Shown here in pieces: positions 47,027 through 54,635 of a DNA stretch of 64,000 bases. Within the stretch, counting starts at the first letter, position 1, and each line of letters starts with the position of its first letter. The notes under the pieces were generated by a model. The model did no database searches, had not been told where the DNA came from, and saw only the letters and a list, made by a program, of their open reading frames with translations. Source of the stretch: an uncultured Muribaculaceae bacterium (lineage in GTDB: Bacteria; Bacteroidota; Bacteroidia; Bacteroidales; Muribaculaceae); assembly GCA_910588245.1 (NCBI GenBank), contig CAJUQP010000003.1:90912-154911 (forward strand). Reading direction: 5' to 3'. The translations under genes and the position numbers were made by a program.

Positions 47027-47112
47027 AAAGCGAGTAGTTTGACCTGAAAACCGAGTAGTTCATACGAAAAAGCGAGTAGTTGGCGAGTAGTTCGGCAAAT
47101 ATCCGAGTAGTT
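47020..47112 (+). repeat. Six copies of CGAGTAGTT, phased at about 10.5 bases
   Basis: Copies of CGAGTAG begin at 47020, 47031, 47052, 47073, 47084 and 47104, five of them CGAGTAGTT. The spacings are 11, 21, 21, 11 and 20 bases, i.e. one or two helical turns. The first copy includes the stop of the preceding truncated gene. This fits iteron-like binding sites on one DNA face, or slippage; neither is shown. Confidence 0.65.
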
Positions 47113-47220
47113 TGGGGTTTGTCCGAAAGTAAACATCCCCGAAATGGGGATATGATGCTATGGATATAAAAATTACGCGCAGACTTATCACTAAGCCTAC
47201 GCGCCGTTATCTTTGTCTAA

Positions 47221-47296
47221 TGGAGCCGCGAGTGGGACTCGAACCCACGACCTTTTCGTTACGAATGAAATGCTCTACCAACTGAGCTATTGCGGC
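47221..47296 (-). tRNA. tRNA-Thr (anticodon CGT)
   Basis: The 76-base sequence folds as a tRNA: acceptor 5' GCCGCAA with 3' TCGCGGC, D-arm GCTCAGTTGGTAGAGC, anticodon loop TTCGTAA (CGT, for ACG codons), T-arm GTGGGTTCGAGTCCCAC, encoded TCCA end. Pairs 6-67 and 31-39 are A·C mismatches, unusual for a working tRNA. A good promoter lies upstream. The 3' end faces the recombinase and ATP-binding remnants, as expected of a tRNA used as an attachment site. Confidence 0.9.
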
Positions 47297-47338
47297 TGAG
47301 ATTGAACTACGCCCCGAAGGAGGAGCGGTTTCACACTG

Positions 47339-47369
47339 CAAAATTAGTAATTATTTCCGAACTGACCAA
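47339..47369 (-). promoter_or_regulatory. tRNA-Thr promoter
   Basis: On the minus strand TTG (47369-47367), 20 bases, TAATTTTG (47346-47339). Confidence 0.7.
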
Positions 47370-47409
47370 TTTTTTCAGGAAAAAACCGGTATTCCAGCCC
47401 GAATTATTC

Positions 47410-47445
47410 AGTCTCCCGACATGACCTCCATCGTGTCGGGAGACT
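47410..47445. terminator. Terminator-like hairpin between fimbrillin and tRNA-Thr
   Basis: A perfect 12-base stem (AGTCTCCCGACA / TGTCGGGAGACT) with a 12-base loop lies 72 bases after the fimbrillin stop. It lacks a T-run, so the function is uncertain. Confidence 0.55.
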
Positions 47446-47516
47446 TATACAGAATCTATGGGAGGAGATAGAATAATTAAAATCAGTTGGTTATAAATCC
47501 TCAACAAAAGCCGCGC

Positions 47517-49070
47517 TCAGTTTTTGGGGATATCCACTGTCTGATTCACATATTGCCATTCATTTACACTCACATTGGCATTCACTTTATAAGCGGATGA
47601 AGATTGTCCAGAATAAGTATATTTTAGAGGCACACAGTCCTCAGAAGCTATGCCAGTTCCTAAACCGGAAATACTATTTATGGTGATATTGTAGTGATGA
47701 TTTCTAACAAGACCATAACTACCTGTAACATAAGCTGGATCTCCAACCGTATTATTTCTTATTGGAACTATGAAATAACATTTTCCGTCTTTATACATTT
47801 CCGCGTATCCGAGTTCCACAGCAAGAGCATTATTTATGATATTTTTATCTAAATATTGGTTTCCGTCTTTATCCCGAAACTGACCACTCAAACTTGCAGT
47901 TTCTTTTAACTGCAAGGTTACTAAATTATCAGGAATTCCATTACCTTGCATAGCCAATTCAAAATTATCTATCACTGAGGGTGTTAAATGAGTAATCAAT
48001 TTCCCGTTTGAATCGTATAAAAATTTCTGTTTATCAAGAAATAGCTTTATCAAATCATCACTGGTATAAATGTCACTATCATAATGGTAAAATGTAACAT
48101 CATTCGGCAGCTCCGAACAGCCATATTTACCTATTATAACCAATGACGCTACCGCATTATCCGTAGTATATACATCTTTTGGCCGAGTCGTTTCATGATA
48201 GTATATGGAGCTCCCTATATTATTGCTTATATTGTTCAAAACAGGATAATCAAGGCTATAATCTCCAGTCAAAGTATGTCCCTTCGGGTAATTATCCGTT
48301 GAATTATTCCATGAAACAGAATGTGCCCAATGCGAAACAAAATTGTCTTTTACATTCCAATTTGTCCAACCTTCAAGTTCAGTATTAAGCAAAGAAAAAG
48401 TATTATCTCCAAATGATTTTATTAGATAACCGTTTTTCTCAACTGCTGTGACCACCCAGCTTAAAATATTAAATTCAAAGTCTTTAGTCCCATATGCTCC
48501 ATAGGATAATTTGAAAGTATCAAATTTTGCATTTTCTGCACTATTTACAGTAACTTTTGCCGCGATCCTATCAAGCTTAATATTTACCACGTCTCCTCCT
48601 TCAATAAGATTCATGGTGCTGAGCGGAGTCTTGAGCTTATCATTACCTCTCGCATCAAAATATCTGGCACTCGACATTATCATATTGTCGCCATTCCCAA
48701 AATTGGAATATGTCTTTGTCATGACATTATCTTTAGTTGGGAGATCACCAGCAGGCAAGTTTGCGAACGCAATGACACCGTCTGGTTTGCCATACTCCGC
48801 AGGAATCTCGCATACATATGCGTCATTATCTTTTGTAGCCTCTACTATTCCCAGACATTCTTCGCCGTTATAAAAGGCGAGATGAAGGGTATTGACTGCA
48901 GCATCATCGCCGGCCCGCGTATATTCTCCGGTGGATACCTTAACTCTTACTTTGTAGGAGGTGGTTGGGGACTCGGGCTCTTCTCCAGAACCCTCTTTGC
49001 TCGTACACGAGCCGAATAATGCCGTTGTGAACACCGCAAACGACACTATCATAAATTGTAAAAATCTCAT
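47517..49070 (-). CDS. Mfa1-like fimbrillin lipoprotein
   Basis: The 517-residue protein has a signal peptide and lipobox (LFGSC, Cys22), an N-terminal immunoglobulin-like part (VRVKVSTGEYTRAGDDAAVNTLHLAFYNGEEC), and the family's C-terminal features: VRNHHYNITINSISGLG and the donor-strand-like VNEWQYVNQTVDIP at the end. Mfa1/FimA-type subunits are exported as lipoproteins, cut by a protease and polymerised into fimbriae. No Mfa2-like anchor or tip subunit lies nearby. The gene is visibly more AT-rich than its neighbours, a sign of transfer or different selection. Its promoter lies within a nested inverted repeat. Confidence 0.85.
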   Translation of the reverse strand: MRFLQFMIVSFAVFTTALFGSCTSKEGSGEEPESPTTSYKVRVKVSTGEYTRAGDDAAVNTLHLAFYNGEECLGIVEATKDNDAYVCEIPAEYGKPDGVIAFANLPAGDLPTKDNVMTKTYSNFGNGDNMIMSSARYFDARGNDKLKTPLSTMNLIEGGDVVNIKLDRIAAKVTVNSAENAKFDTFKLSYGAYGTKDFEFNILSWVVTAVEKNGYLIKSFGDNTFSLLNTELEGWTNWNVKDNFVSHWAHSVSWNNSTDNYPKGHTLTGDYSLDYPVLNNISNNIGSSIYYHETTRPKDVYTTDNAVASLVIIGKYGCSELPNDVTFYHYDSDIYTSDDLIKLFLDKQKFLYDSNGKLITHLTPSVIDNFELAMQGNGIPDNLVTLQLKETASLSGQFRDKDGNQYLDKNIINNALAVELGYAEMYKDGKCYFIVPIRNNTVGDPAYVTGSYGLVRNHHYNITINSISGLGTGIASEDCVPLKYTYSGQSSSAYKVNANVSVNEWQYVNQTVDIPKN

Positions 49071-49072
49071 GA

Positions 49073-49150
49073 TAGTAGATTTTTGGGTTAGTATTACTGA
49101 AACATCTCGTTATGTTTCAGCCGCTAAGTTAACCCAATAAATCTACTCTA
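49073..49150. repeat. Nested inverted repeat over the fimbrillin leader
   Basis: Outer arms TAGTAGATTTTTGGGTTA (49073-49090) and its imperfect complement (49130-49150) enclose a perfect inner hairpin CTGAAACAT / ATGTTTCAG (49097-49105 and 49112-49120) with a 6-base loop. It begins 3 bases before the start codon, so it would form in the mRNA leader or as a DNA cruciform. Confidence 0.7.
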
Positions 49151-49155
49151 CCAAA
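49124..49155 (-). promoter_or_regulatory. Fimbrillin promoter
   Basis: On the minus strand TTTG (49155-49152), 20 bases, TAACTTAG (49131-49124), one mismatch to the -7 consensus. It overlaps the outer arm of the nested inverted repeat. Confidence 0.55.
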
Positions 49156-49394
49156 CATTTAGTTGAAAATCGTCCGTTTTCATGCAAAAATAATGCACTT
49201 TTGCCTATTTGAAGCTAAAATTTCTCTTTTCCAAATACTTTTAAAGCATTTTCCGGCCAGAAAGAATTCCTTCTTTCTTACACATCATTAATGAAGCCCA
49301 GGATGCAGGAGACCCAGTATGCAGGAAGCCTAATACTCAGGAATATCAACATGCCGAGGGTTCTATACTGCACAAATCATCTTACGACGATGGC

Positions 49395-49862
49395 TCATTC
49401 AAGATTGCGCGCGAGAGCCTCTCCACAATAAGCCACAAGATCACGCCCGTCCTCTTTCAATGTCAAGACGAGATCCGACGCATAGGAGAGACGACGCAAA
49501 AGACGGAAACAAAGTATATCGGCCTCTTCCCGTGTCTGCACATCTTGCGCCATACTCAACGCCTTACCTTGGGAGACCGACGCGGCATCATATAGCCAGC
49601 ATGCGAGCAAACGTGACTCCCTGACTGATCTATCAGACCAAAGAATGTCGGCTACGACACCGAGATCCTCCTGCGAGACAAGCCCCTTCACAGCTATAGC
49701 TATCTGCGAAAGTTGGGGAAGCTGAAGACCGAATACCACATTATACGGCATTCCGGCCTTACGGAGCGTATCGGCCACAATGCCGTTGCGATACGTCATA
49801 AACTGATGTTTGATTTCCTTGATCACCTGTTTTTTTTCTGTATCTTCCATAATCATATGCAA
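49395..49862 (-). CDS. DNA alkylation repair protein (AlkD-like)
   Basis: The 155-residue all-helical protein resembles short AlkD/DNA-alkylation-repair HEAT proteins: TLRKAGMPYNVVFGLQLPQLSQIA, LWSDRSVRESRLLACWLYD and EEADILCFRLLRRLSYASDL. AlkD removes 3-methyladenine or related bases from DNA. It is shorter than typical AlkD (around 220 residues), so it may be a truncated or a divergent family member. A start at the ATG 49856 is also possible. Confidence 0.75.
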   Translation of the reverse strand: MHMIMEDTEKKQVIKEIKHQFMTYRNGIVADTLRKAGMPYNVVFGLQLPQLSQIAIAVKGLVSQEDLGVVADILWSDRSVRESRLLACWLYDAASVSQGKALSMAQDVQTREEADILCFRLLRRLSYASDLVLTLKEDGRDLVAYCGEALARNLE

Positions 49863-49944
49863 TGAAGCAGTTGAAATAATTCAATATAACCTAATGAAAA
49901 CACACTCTTCTCTTAAAATGAAGAGAAGAGCACACTCATAGCGA

Positions 49945-49975
49945 CAAAGTTAACACAAATACCGCTATAACTCAA
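49945..49975 (-). promoter_or_regulatory. AlkD-like gene promoter
   Basis: On the minus strand TTG (49975-49973), 20 bases, TAACTTTG (49952-49945). Confidence 0.65.
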
Positions 49976-49985
49976 AAAATTTGCG

Positions 49986-49993
49986 TAATTTTG
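49986..49993 (+). promoter_or_regulatory. -7 box of the exonuclease gene
   Basis: TAATTTTG, 35 bases before the start; the -33 is unclear. It lies back to back with the AlkD-like gene promoter. Confidence 0.5.
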
Positions 49994-50027
49994 CACCAAA
50001 ATCAATGCTATCAAACAACAATCAGCG

Positions 50028-50903
50028 ATGAACGTAATCTGCCTTGACGCCGAATTCACTGAAGCAGAGGAACTGCTCGAACTCTCCATGTTCAACCAAT
50101 CGGGAGAGGAATTCTACCACAGCTATTACCGCCCCGAGAAATCAGGAAAATGGCGCACCGACATCCATCATATCACCCCCGAGATGGTGAAAGACAAACC
50201 TACTTTCGCCAGCTGCCGCGATGAGATAGAAAAGCTGCTCGCCGCCGCTGACGTGATCACCGGATTCGCGGTAGGCAATGACATCCGGGTGCTCCGTCAT
50301 TCCGGCATTGAGTCGATCGATGATCAGAAAGTACTTGATGTCAAGGATATGTTCTGGTATATGCACGGGCGCGAGAGCATGAGCCCGTTCGCTGTGCCAT
50401 CGCTGCTCACATGCGCCAATGCATTGGGACTTCAATTCGAGGAATCTGAAGCTCATGCGGCGAGCGTCGATACGGAGTTCACCCTTAAATGCTTCAATAT
50501 CCTTTTCGATGAATACTGTTCCGCTGCCGACGATGACAGTCAGAAAGACCTCAGCGCTATGTCAAGACATATTGACGAAGCCATAGCTAAATTTGTAGAG
50601 GAATCTGCCGCCGGATTCGTCATGGTCTTCAAGACCGGCGACCAATATAAGCTCAAATTCAGCCGCATCCTTGACACTGAAACGCGTCAGCCTATGCTTC
50701 AAGTGGCCGTCGCCGACCGTTACAAGGCGGAATATGAGCTGAAGAAACTGCTGAAGAAAAAGGAGGTCCCCGACAAGTTCGCCACCTACAGACTCACCTC
50801 CGCCCTGCTCGATACGATCAGGAACTACCATAATGTATATGATGCGGAGGAATCAGCCTGGTGCAAGAAGATAGTAAGGAATCTGTCAAGACTCAGCCTC
50901 TGA
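50028..50903 (+). CDS. DnaQ-type 3'-5' exonuclease family protein
   Basis: The 291-residue protein has a DEDD-type exonuclease fold at about 1-160: CLDAEFTEAEE (Asp7, Glu9), HHITPEMV, VITGFAVGNDIRVL (second Asp) and HAASVDTEFTLKCF (His and Asp). These give the DEDDh residue set. The C-terminal half (about 165-291) is basic and helical and of unknown role. It has no polymerase or helicase domain. It is divergent from the AlkD-like gene, which may hint at shared DNA-repair use. Confidence 0.88.
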   Translation: MNVICLDAEFTEAEELLELSMFNQSGEEFYHSYYRPEKSGKWRTDIHHITPEMVKDKPTFASCRDEIEKLLAAADVITGFAVGNDIRVLRHSGIESIDDQKVLDVKDMFWYMHGRESMSPFAVPSLLTCANALGLQFEESEAHAASVDTEFTLKCFNILFDEYCSAADDDSQKDLSAMSRHIDEAIAKFVEESAAGFVMVFKTGDQYKLKFSRILDTETRQPMLQVAVADRYKAEYELKKLLKKKEVPDKFATYRLTSALLDTIRNYHNVYDAEESAWCKKIVRNLSRLSL

Positions 50904-50921
50904 TCAATAAAGAATCACCGG

Positions 50922-51476
50922 TCAATAAAGAATCACCGGCACTCCCAGCGCACCCATAGCCACAGGCAATGTCACCCTCTCCCCTTTCCTGGTGCGCCGG
51001 TAACGGTCGTAGGGAATTTCCAGCTCTTTCAACATACCATTCGACATCTTCACCTCCATGAAGTGGACATTGTAGGCCTCTCCCTGCACATAACGGTTGC
51101 GACCCACGCGACGGGTGTGATGGCGCACTTTATAATATACTCTCGCCACTTCCGCCCGCTCCTCGTGGGCAGTAGCGCGGTCGGCACAGGCATAGTTCAC
51201 AATATAAAACGCAGAGCTGAAAATACCGGTCAGGGCCACCGCACCTACCAGGAAATTCCATATGAACCGTCCGGATCCGGTGAACCAGCGCCATATCTTC
51301 CATAAGAACACACCTGCGAGAAATGCCAGGGCTATCGAAAAAGCGAAAGGTATCCACCATTCTGTGAGAGTGCGCGACACAAGTGCACAAGCCCCCGCAT
51401 AGGCAATCACTACCACCGCCGCAAGCACACATCTCCAAACGAACCGCGACGATCCCTTTCTTCCAGATTTTGTCAT
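50922..51476 (-). CDS. Membrane protein of unknown function
   Basis: The 184-residue protein has three or four hydrophobic helices in the first half (VLAAVVVIAYAGACALVS, WWIPFAFSIALAFLAGVFLW, FIWNFLVGAVALTGIFSSAFYIV) and a basic, Arg- and Tyr-rich second half (VYYKVRHHTRRVGRNRY, then YDRYRRTRKGERVTLPVAMG). I recognise no family. The soluble part after the last helix ends in a short hydrophobic VPVILY. It is convergent with the exonuclease gene, with 18 bases between stops. Confidence 0.65.
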   Translation of the reverse strand: MTKSGRKGSSRFVWRCVLAAVVVIAYAGACALVSRTLTEWWIPFAFSIALAFLAGVFLWKIWRWFTGSGRFIWNFLVGAVALTGIFSSAFYIVNYACADRATAHEERAEVARVYYKVRHHTRRVGRNRYVQGEAYNVHFMEVKMSNGMLKELEIPYDRYRRTRKGERVTLPVAMGALGVPVILY

Positions 51477-51499
51477 TATCCGTAAATTTTATAATTTTG
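51469..51499 (+). promoter_or_regulatory. M48 peptidase promoter
   Basis: TTTG (51469-51472), 19 bases, TAATTTTG (51492-51499). It predicts an mRNA leader of about 145 bases; no structure in it was recognised. Confidence 0.7.
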
Positions 51500-51649
51500 C
51501 GTTATCAAAAACGACTGCATAAGGGGGATGGTCTTTCCTCTTTCCGTTTAGCCGAGACTACTTATACAGGAAGTATGAACGACCTCCCACCACTACAAAC
51601 GCAACAACAACCAACTACAATATAAAACTAACTAATTTCAAAAACAGAA

Positions 51650-52462
51650 ATGAAAAAATTCGGATTGAAACTATTCGCCCTTACGGTCATGCTGGCCGCC
51701 GTGTCTCCGGCTTACGGCCAGTTCAATCTCAAGAAAGCTGTCAGCAGCGCCACAAAAGCTGTGCAGGCTTTCACCCTCACAGACGCACAGATGGCTGAAT
51801 ACGTAAAGGAATCTGTAGAATGGATGGATACCCACAATCCGGTGCTTCCGGAAGACAACGACTACACCAAGCGTCTGCGGCGCCTCACAGAAGGCATCAC
51901 CGATGCTGATGGAATTCCCTTGAATTTTAAAGTATATGATGTGATCGACGTCAACGCTTTCGCATGCCCCGATGGCAGCGTGCGCGTGTTCTCCTCCCTG
52001 ATGGACCTCATGAACGACGACGAACTTCTCGGAGTCATCGGCCATGAGATCGGCCACGTGCTGAAGCACCACTCCAAGAACGCGTTCAAGAACGAGCTTC
52101 TCACCGGCGCCCTCAAGGATGCAGTAGCTTCCACAGGCGGAAAAGCCGCCGCCCTGACAGAATCGCAGCTCGGCACCATCGGCCAGTCGCTCGCAAGCGC
52201 TAAATTCTCACAGAAGCAGGAGAACGAAGCCGACGACTGCGGCTATGATTTCCTTGTGTCGAAAGGCAAGAATCCCTGGGGCATCGTGATGTCGTTTGAG
52301 AAGCTCCAGAGCCTCGAGGGAGATTCGGGCACAAAGCAGAGCTATGTCCAGAAAATGTTCTCCTCGCATCCCGAGACCCAGAAGCGCATAGAGCATATGA
52401 AAAAACGCTGCGAGAAAGACGGCATCGCACGTCCGGCAGCATCCGAGACTGAGAAGAAATAA
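51650..52462 (+). CDS. M48 family metallopeptidase, exported
   Basis: The 270-residue protein has a signal peptide (LFALTVMLAAVSPAYG) without a lipobox Cys and the zinc motif H132-E-I-G-H136 in GVIGHEIGHVLKHHSKNA. The later ENEADDCGYDFL supplies the third ligand Glu. It matches small LoiP/YcaL-type M48 proteases, which degrade misassembled envelope proteins. Lys-rich ends and a coiled region (EKLQSLEGDS..SYVQKMFSSHPETQKRIEHMKK) close the protein. A strong terminator follows. Confidence 0.93.
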   Translation: MKKFGLKLFALTVMLAAVSPAYGQFNLKKAVSSATKAVQAFTLTDAQMAEYVKESVEWMDTHNPVLPEDNDYTKRLRRLTEGITDADGIPLNFKVYDVIDVNAFACPDGSVRVFSSLMDLMNDDELLGVIGHEIGHVLKHHSKNAFKNELLTGALKDAVASTGGKAAALTESQLGTIGQSLASAKFSQKQENEADDCGYDFLVSKGKNPWGIVMSFEKLQSLEGDSGTKQSYVQKMFSSHPETQKRIEHMKKRCEKDGIARPAASETEKK

Positions 52463-52479
52463 CCTGCACGGAAACCGAT

Positions 52480-52526
52480 ACATAAAAAACGTGGCGGACA
52501 ATCCAATCCGCCACGTTTTTTTATGT
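52480..52526. terminator. Terminator after the M48 gene
   Basis: A long stem (AAAAAACGTGGCGGA with TCCGCCACGTTTTTT, 52484-52498 with 52507-52521) and an 8-base loop, extended outward by CATA/TATG; T-runs on both strands. Convergent with the M49 gene. Confidence 0.9.
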
Positions 52527-52569
52527 ATCGCTATCAAAAGCGTATCAAGGTCTGAATCTGTCTCTATAA

Positions 52570-54597
52570 TCAGAAACCGAGCGTTTTGAAATCGCGGCTG
52601 AGGCGCAGCATCTGGTCGGCATATCCCTCGCCATAAGTAAGCTTCACGTCAGTGATCTCGCCGTTCGCATCATATACAGGCACATAAACCGGATTGATGA
52701 AGCCCCGGTAAGGGGGGATATCGAGAGTAGAGAATCGCTGAAGGACCTCTTTATGAAGCTTCGGATCGACTTTCACGGCATATTTGTTGATTATATCCAC
52801 GCCGGCCTGATAGTCGCCCTCGCTCCTTATGCGCTGTATCTCCTTGAGAAGATCTCCCACAAGCGAACGCATCTTCTTATAGTCGTTGATCTTCACGTAG
52901 GTCTTCCCTTTCTTTTTGACAAGCTCGACCACCTTGTCTTTCTTCCCTTTGTCGAGGATCCAGGCGGCTATGAGCTGGCGGTTGCGCATATGCGCCTCCT
53001 CCACATCCTTGCCGGGCTCGATACGGTTGAGCTGGGTCATGAGGCCGTTGAGCATATATTTGTAATACTCCGCCTTATAGGCATCCGGATTATCGAGTAT
53101 CCCGAGCTCCTGAAGCTTAGGATCAGCGAGATAATAGAGTGCGAAAAGGTCGGCACGAGCCTCCTCGAGCGCTGAGCCGTTCTCCTTCAGGGCATCGGGA
53201 TCAACGCCGGGCAAAAGCTGGCCCGAGGCATGACCGAGACACTCGTGAAGATCGGTGTGGAGCATATCGGTGATATAGAGATAATCCTCGAGAAGCTTGC
53301 GCGTGGGAGCGTCGATCACAAACTCCTCGTTGAAACCGTTGCCATGTGAAGCCATATCATATGCCTCGGTGATATTCTCGATCGTCACGGATTTCGATCC
53401 ATGCTCGGCGCGGATCCAGTTGGCATTGGGAAGGTTTATGCCGATAGCGGTGCTGGGGAAGGCGTCGCCGGCAAGCATAGCGGCATTGATCACCTTAGCC
53501 GACACTCCCTTCACCATAGGTTTACGGAATCTCGGATCCACAGGCGAATGATCCTCAAACCACTGGGCATTGTCAGAAATCGTTTTGGTGCGGGAAGTAG
53601 ACTTATTGTTCCTGAAATTCACATATGATTCCCATGATCCCGTCATGCCCAGAGGGTCGCCATAACTCTCTATGAAGCCGTTGACGAAATCCACATCGGA
53701 GGCCGTATCCTCAGCCCAGAGGATGGAATATTCGTCGAAAAGACGGAGATCGCCGGTCACATAATAATCGATCAGCTTCGTGATATAGTTCTTCTGCGCC
53801 TCGTTCTCAGCCACACCCTTGGCCATGTCGAGCCAGTAGATTATCTTCGCTATGGCAGCCCCGTAAAGTCCGTTGAGATGGTAACGTTCCTCCTTTATCT
53901 TTCCATCCTCTTTCACGACCTTGGCGTTGAGGCCATACGACACCGGACGCGGATCAGAGGGGTCTTTCAGTCGGGCATAATACTCCTCGACCTCGGCCTG
54001 GGTCACTCCGTCGCCATAGAGATTGGAGGCAGAATTGGCCACGACATCGACTGTGCCGTCCTGGCACACCCGCTTCTGCATGTAGCCCGGATCGAAGATC
54101 ACTTTCGTGAGGGTGGCAACCATATCCTCACGGCTCTCTCCGGGATTGAGAGGCAGCTGTGAGTCTGGAAGCGCGTCGACCTGAGCCTTAAAGAAGCTTT
54201 CCGAAAATTCAGGGACGAATTTATCGGTGGAGTAATGATGGTGGATGCCGTTGCCAAACCACACCTGCTTCAGGTATTTCTCAAATGCCTTGAAATCTTT
54301 CGACTCCCGGTCTCCCTTATATCCCGTATAGATATTCTCCAGCAGTTTGCGGATCTGCAGGTTGTAGCGGCCATTCTGGTCCCAGATTATGTCGCGGCCT
54401 GACTGCGCGGCCTGCGACAGATAATAGATCATTTTCTTCTGGTTGAGCGACAGACGGTCGAACTCAGGCACCTCATAGCGGAGCACCTCGATGTCGGCGA
54501 AACGGTCTACGTGATAGTTGAAATTCTTGTCTACCACAGCCGATGCGCCCAATGAAATCATTGACGCCACCATTAAAGTAGAAATCGCTTTTGTCAT
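52570..54597 (-). CDS. Dipeptidyl-peptidase III (M49), exported
   Basis: The 675-residue product has a signal peptide (MTKAISTLMVASMISLGASA) and the unusual zinc motif HExxGH: H451-E452-C-L-G-H456, with a second EEARAD motif following. These define family M49, which removes dipeptides from the N-termini of short peptides. The usual cytosolic enzyme is here predicted to be exported, as in other Bacteroidetes, to act in the periplasm. The ATG at 54597 gives a clean signal peptide. Confidence 0.93.
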   Translation of the reverse strand: MTKAISTLMVASMISLGASAVVDKNFNYHVDRFADIEVLRYEVPEFDRLSLNQKKMIYYLSQAAQSGRDIIWDQNGRYNLQIRKLLENIYTGYKGDRESKDFKAFEKYLKQVWFGNGIHHHYSTDKFVPEFSESFFKAQVDALPDSQLPLNPGESREDMVATLTKVIFDPGYMQKRVCQDGTVDVVANSASNLYGDGVTQAEVEEYYARLKDPSDPRPVSYGLNAKVVKEDGKIKEERYHLNGLYGAAIAKIIYWLDMAKGVAENEAQKNYITKLIDYYVTGDLRLFDEYSILWAEDTASDVDFVNGFIESYGDPLGMTGSWESYVNFRNNKSTSRTKTISDNAQWFEDHSPVDPRFRKPMVKGVSAKVINAAMLAGDAFPSTAIGINLPNANWIRAEHGSKSVTIENITEAYDMASHGNGFNEEFVIDAPTRKLLEDYLYITDMLHTDLHECLGHASGQLLPGVDPDALKENGSALEEARADLFALYYLADPKLQELGILDNPDAYKAEYYKYMLNGLMTQLNRIEPGKDVEEAHMRNRQLIAAWILDKGKKDKVVELVKKKGKTYVKINDYKKMRSLVGDLLKEIQRIRSEGDYQAGVDIINKYAVKVDPKLHKEVLQRFSTLDIPPYRGFINPVYVPVYDANGEITDVKLTYGEGYADQMLRLSRDFKTLGF

Positions 54598-54635
54598 TAT
54601 TATTGAAAGAAAATTGTTGTTGGTTGTCGTTTTTC

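Larger units (their letters stand above)
49071..49394. other. Intergenic region upstream of fimbrillin (324 bases)
   Basis: AT-rich, containing a nested inverted repeat and the fimbrillin promoter at 49073-49155. The rest (49160-49390) has no supported gene; a short imperfect repeat ATGCAGGA occurs near 49310-49330. Confidence 0.5.

Noticed and set aside
47020-47112. Repeat array as a CRISPR
   Set aside because: The units are only 9 bases and the spacers are 2-12 bases; no Cas genes are near.
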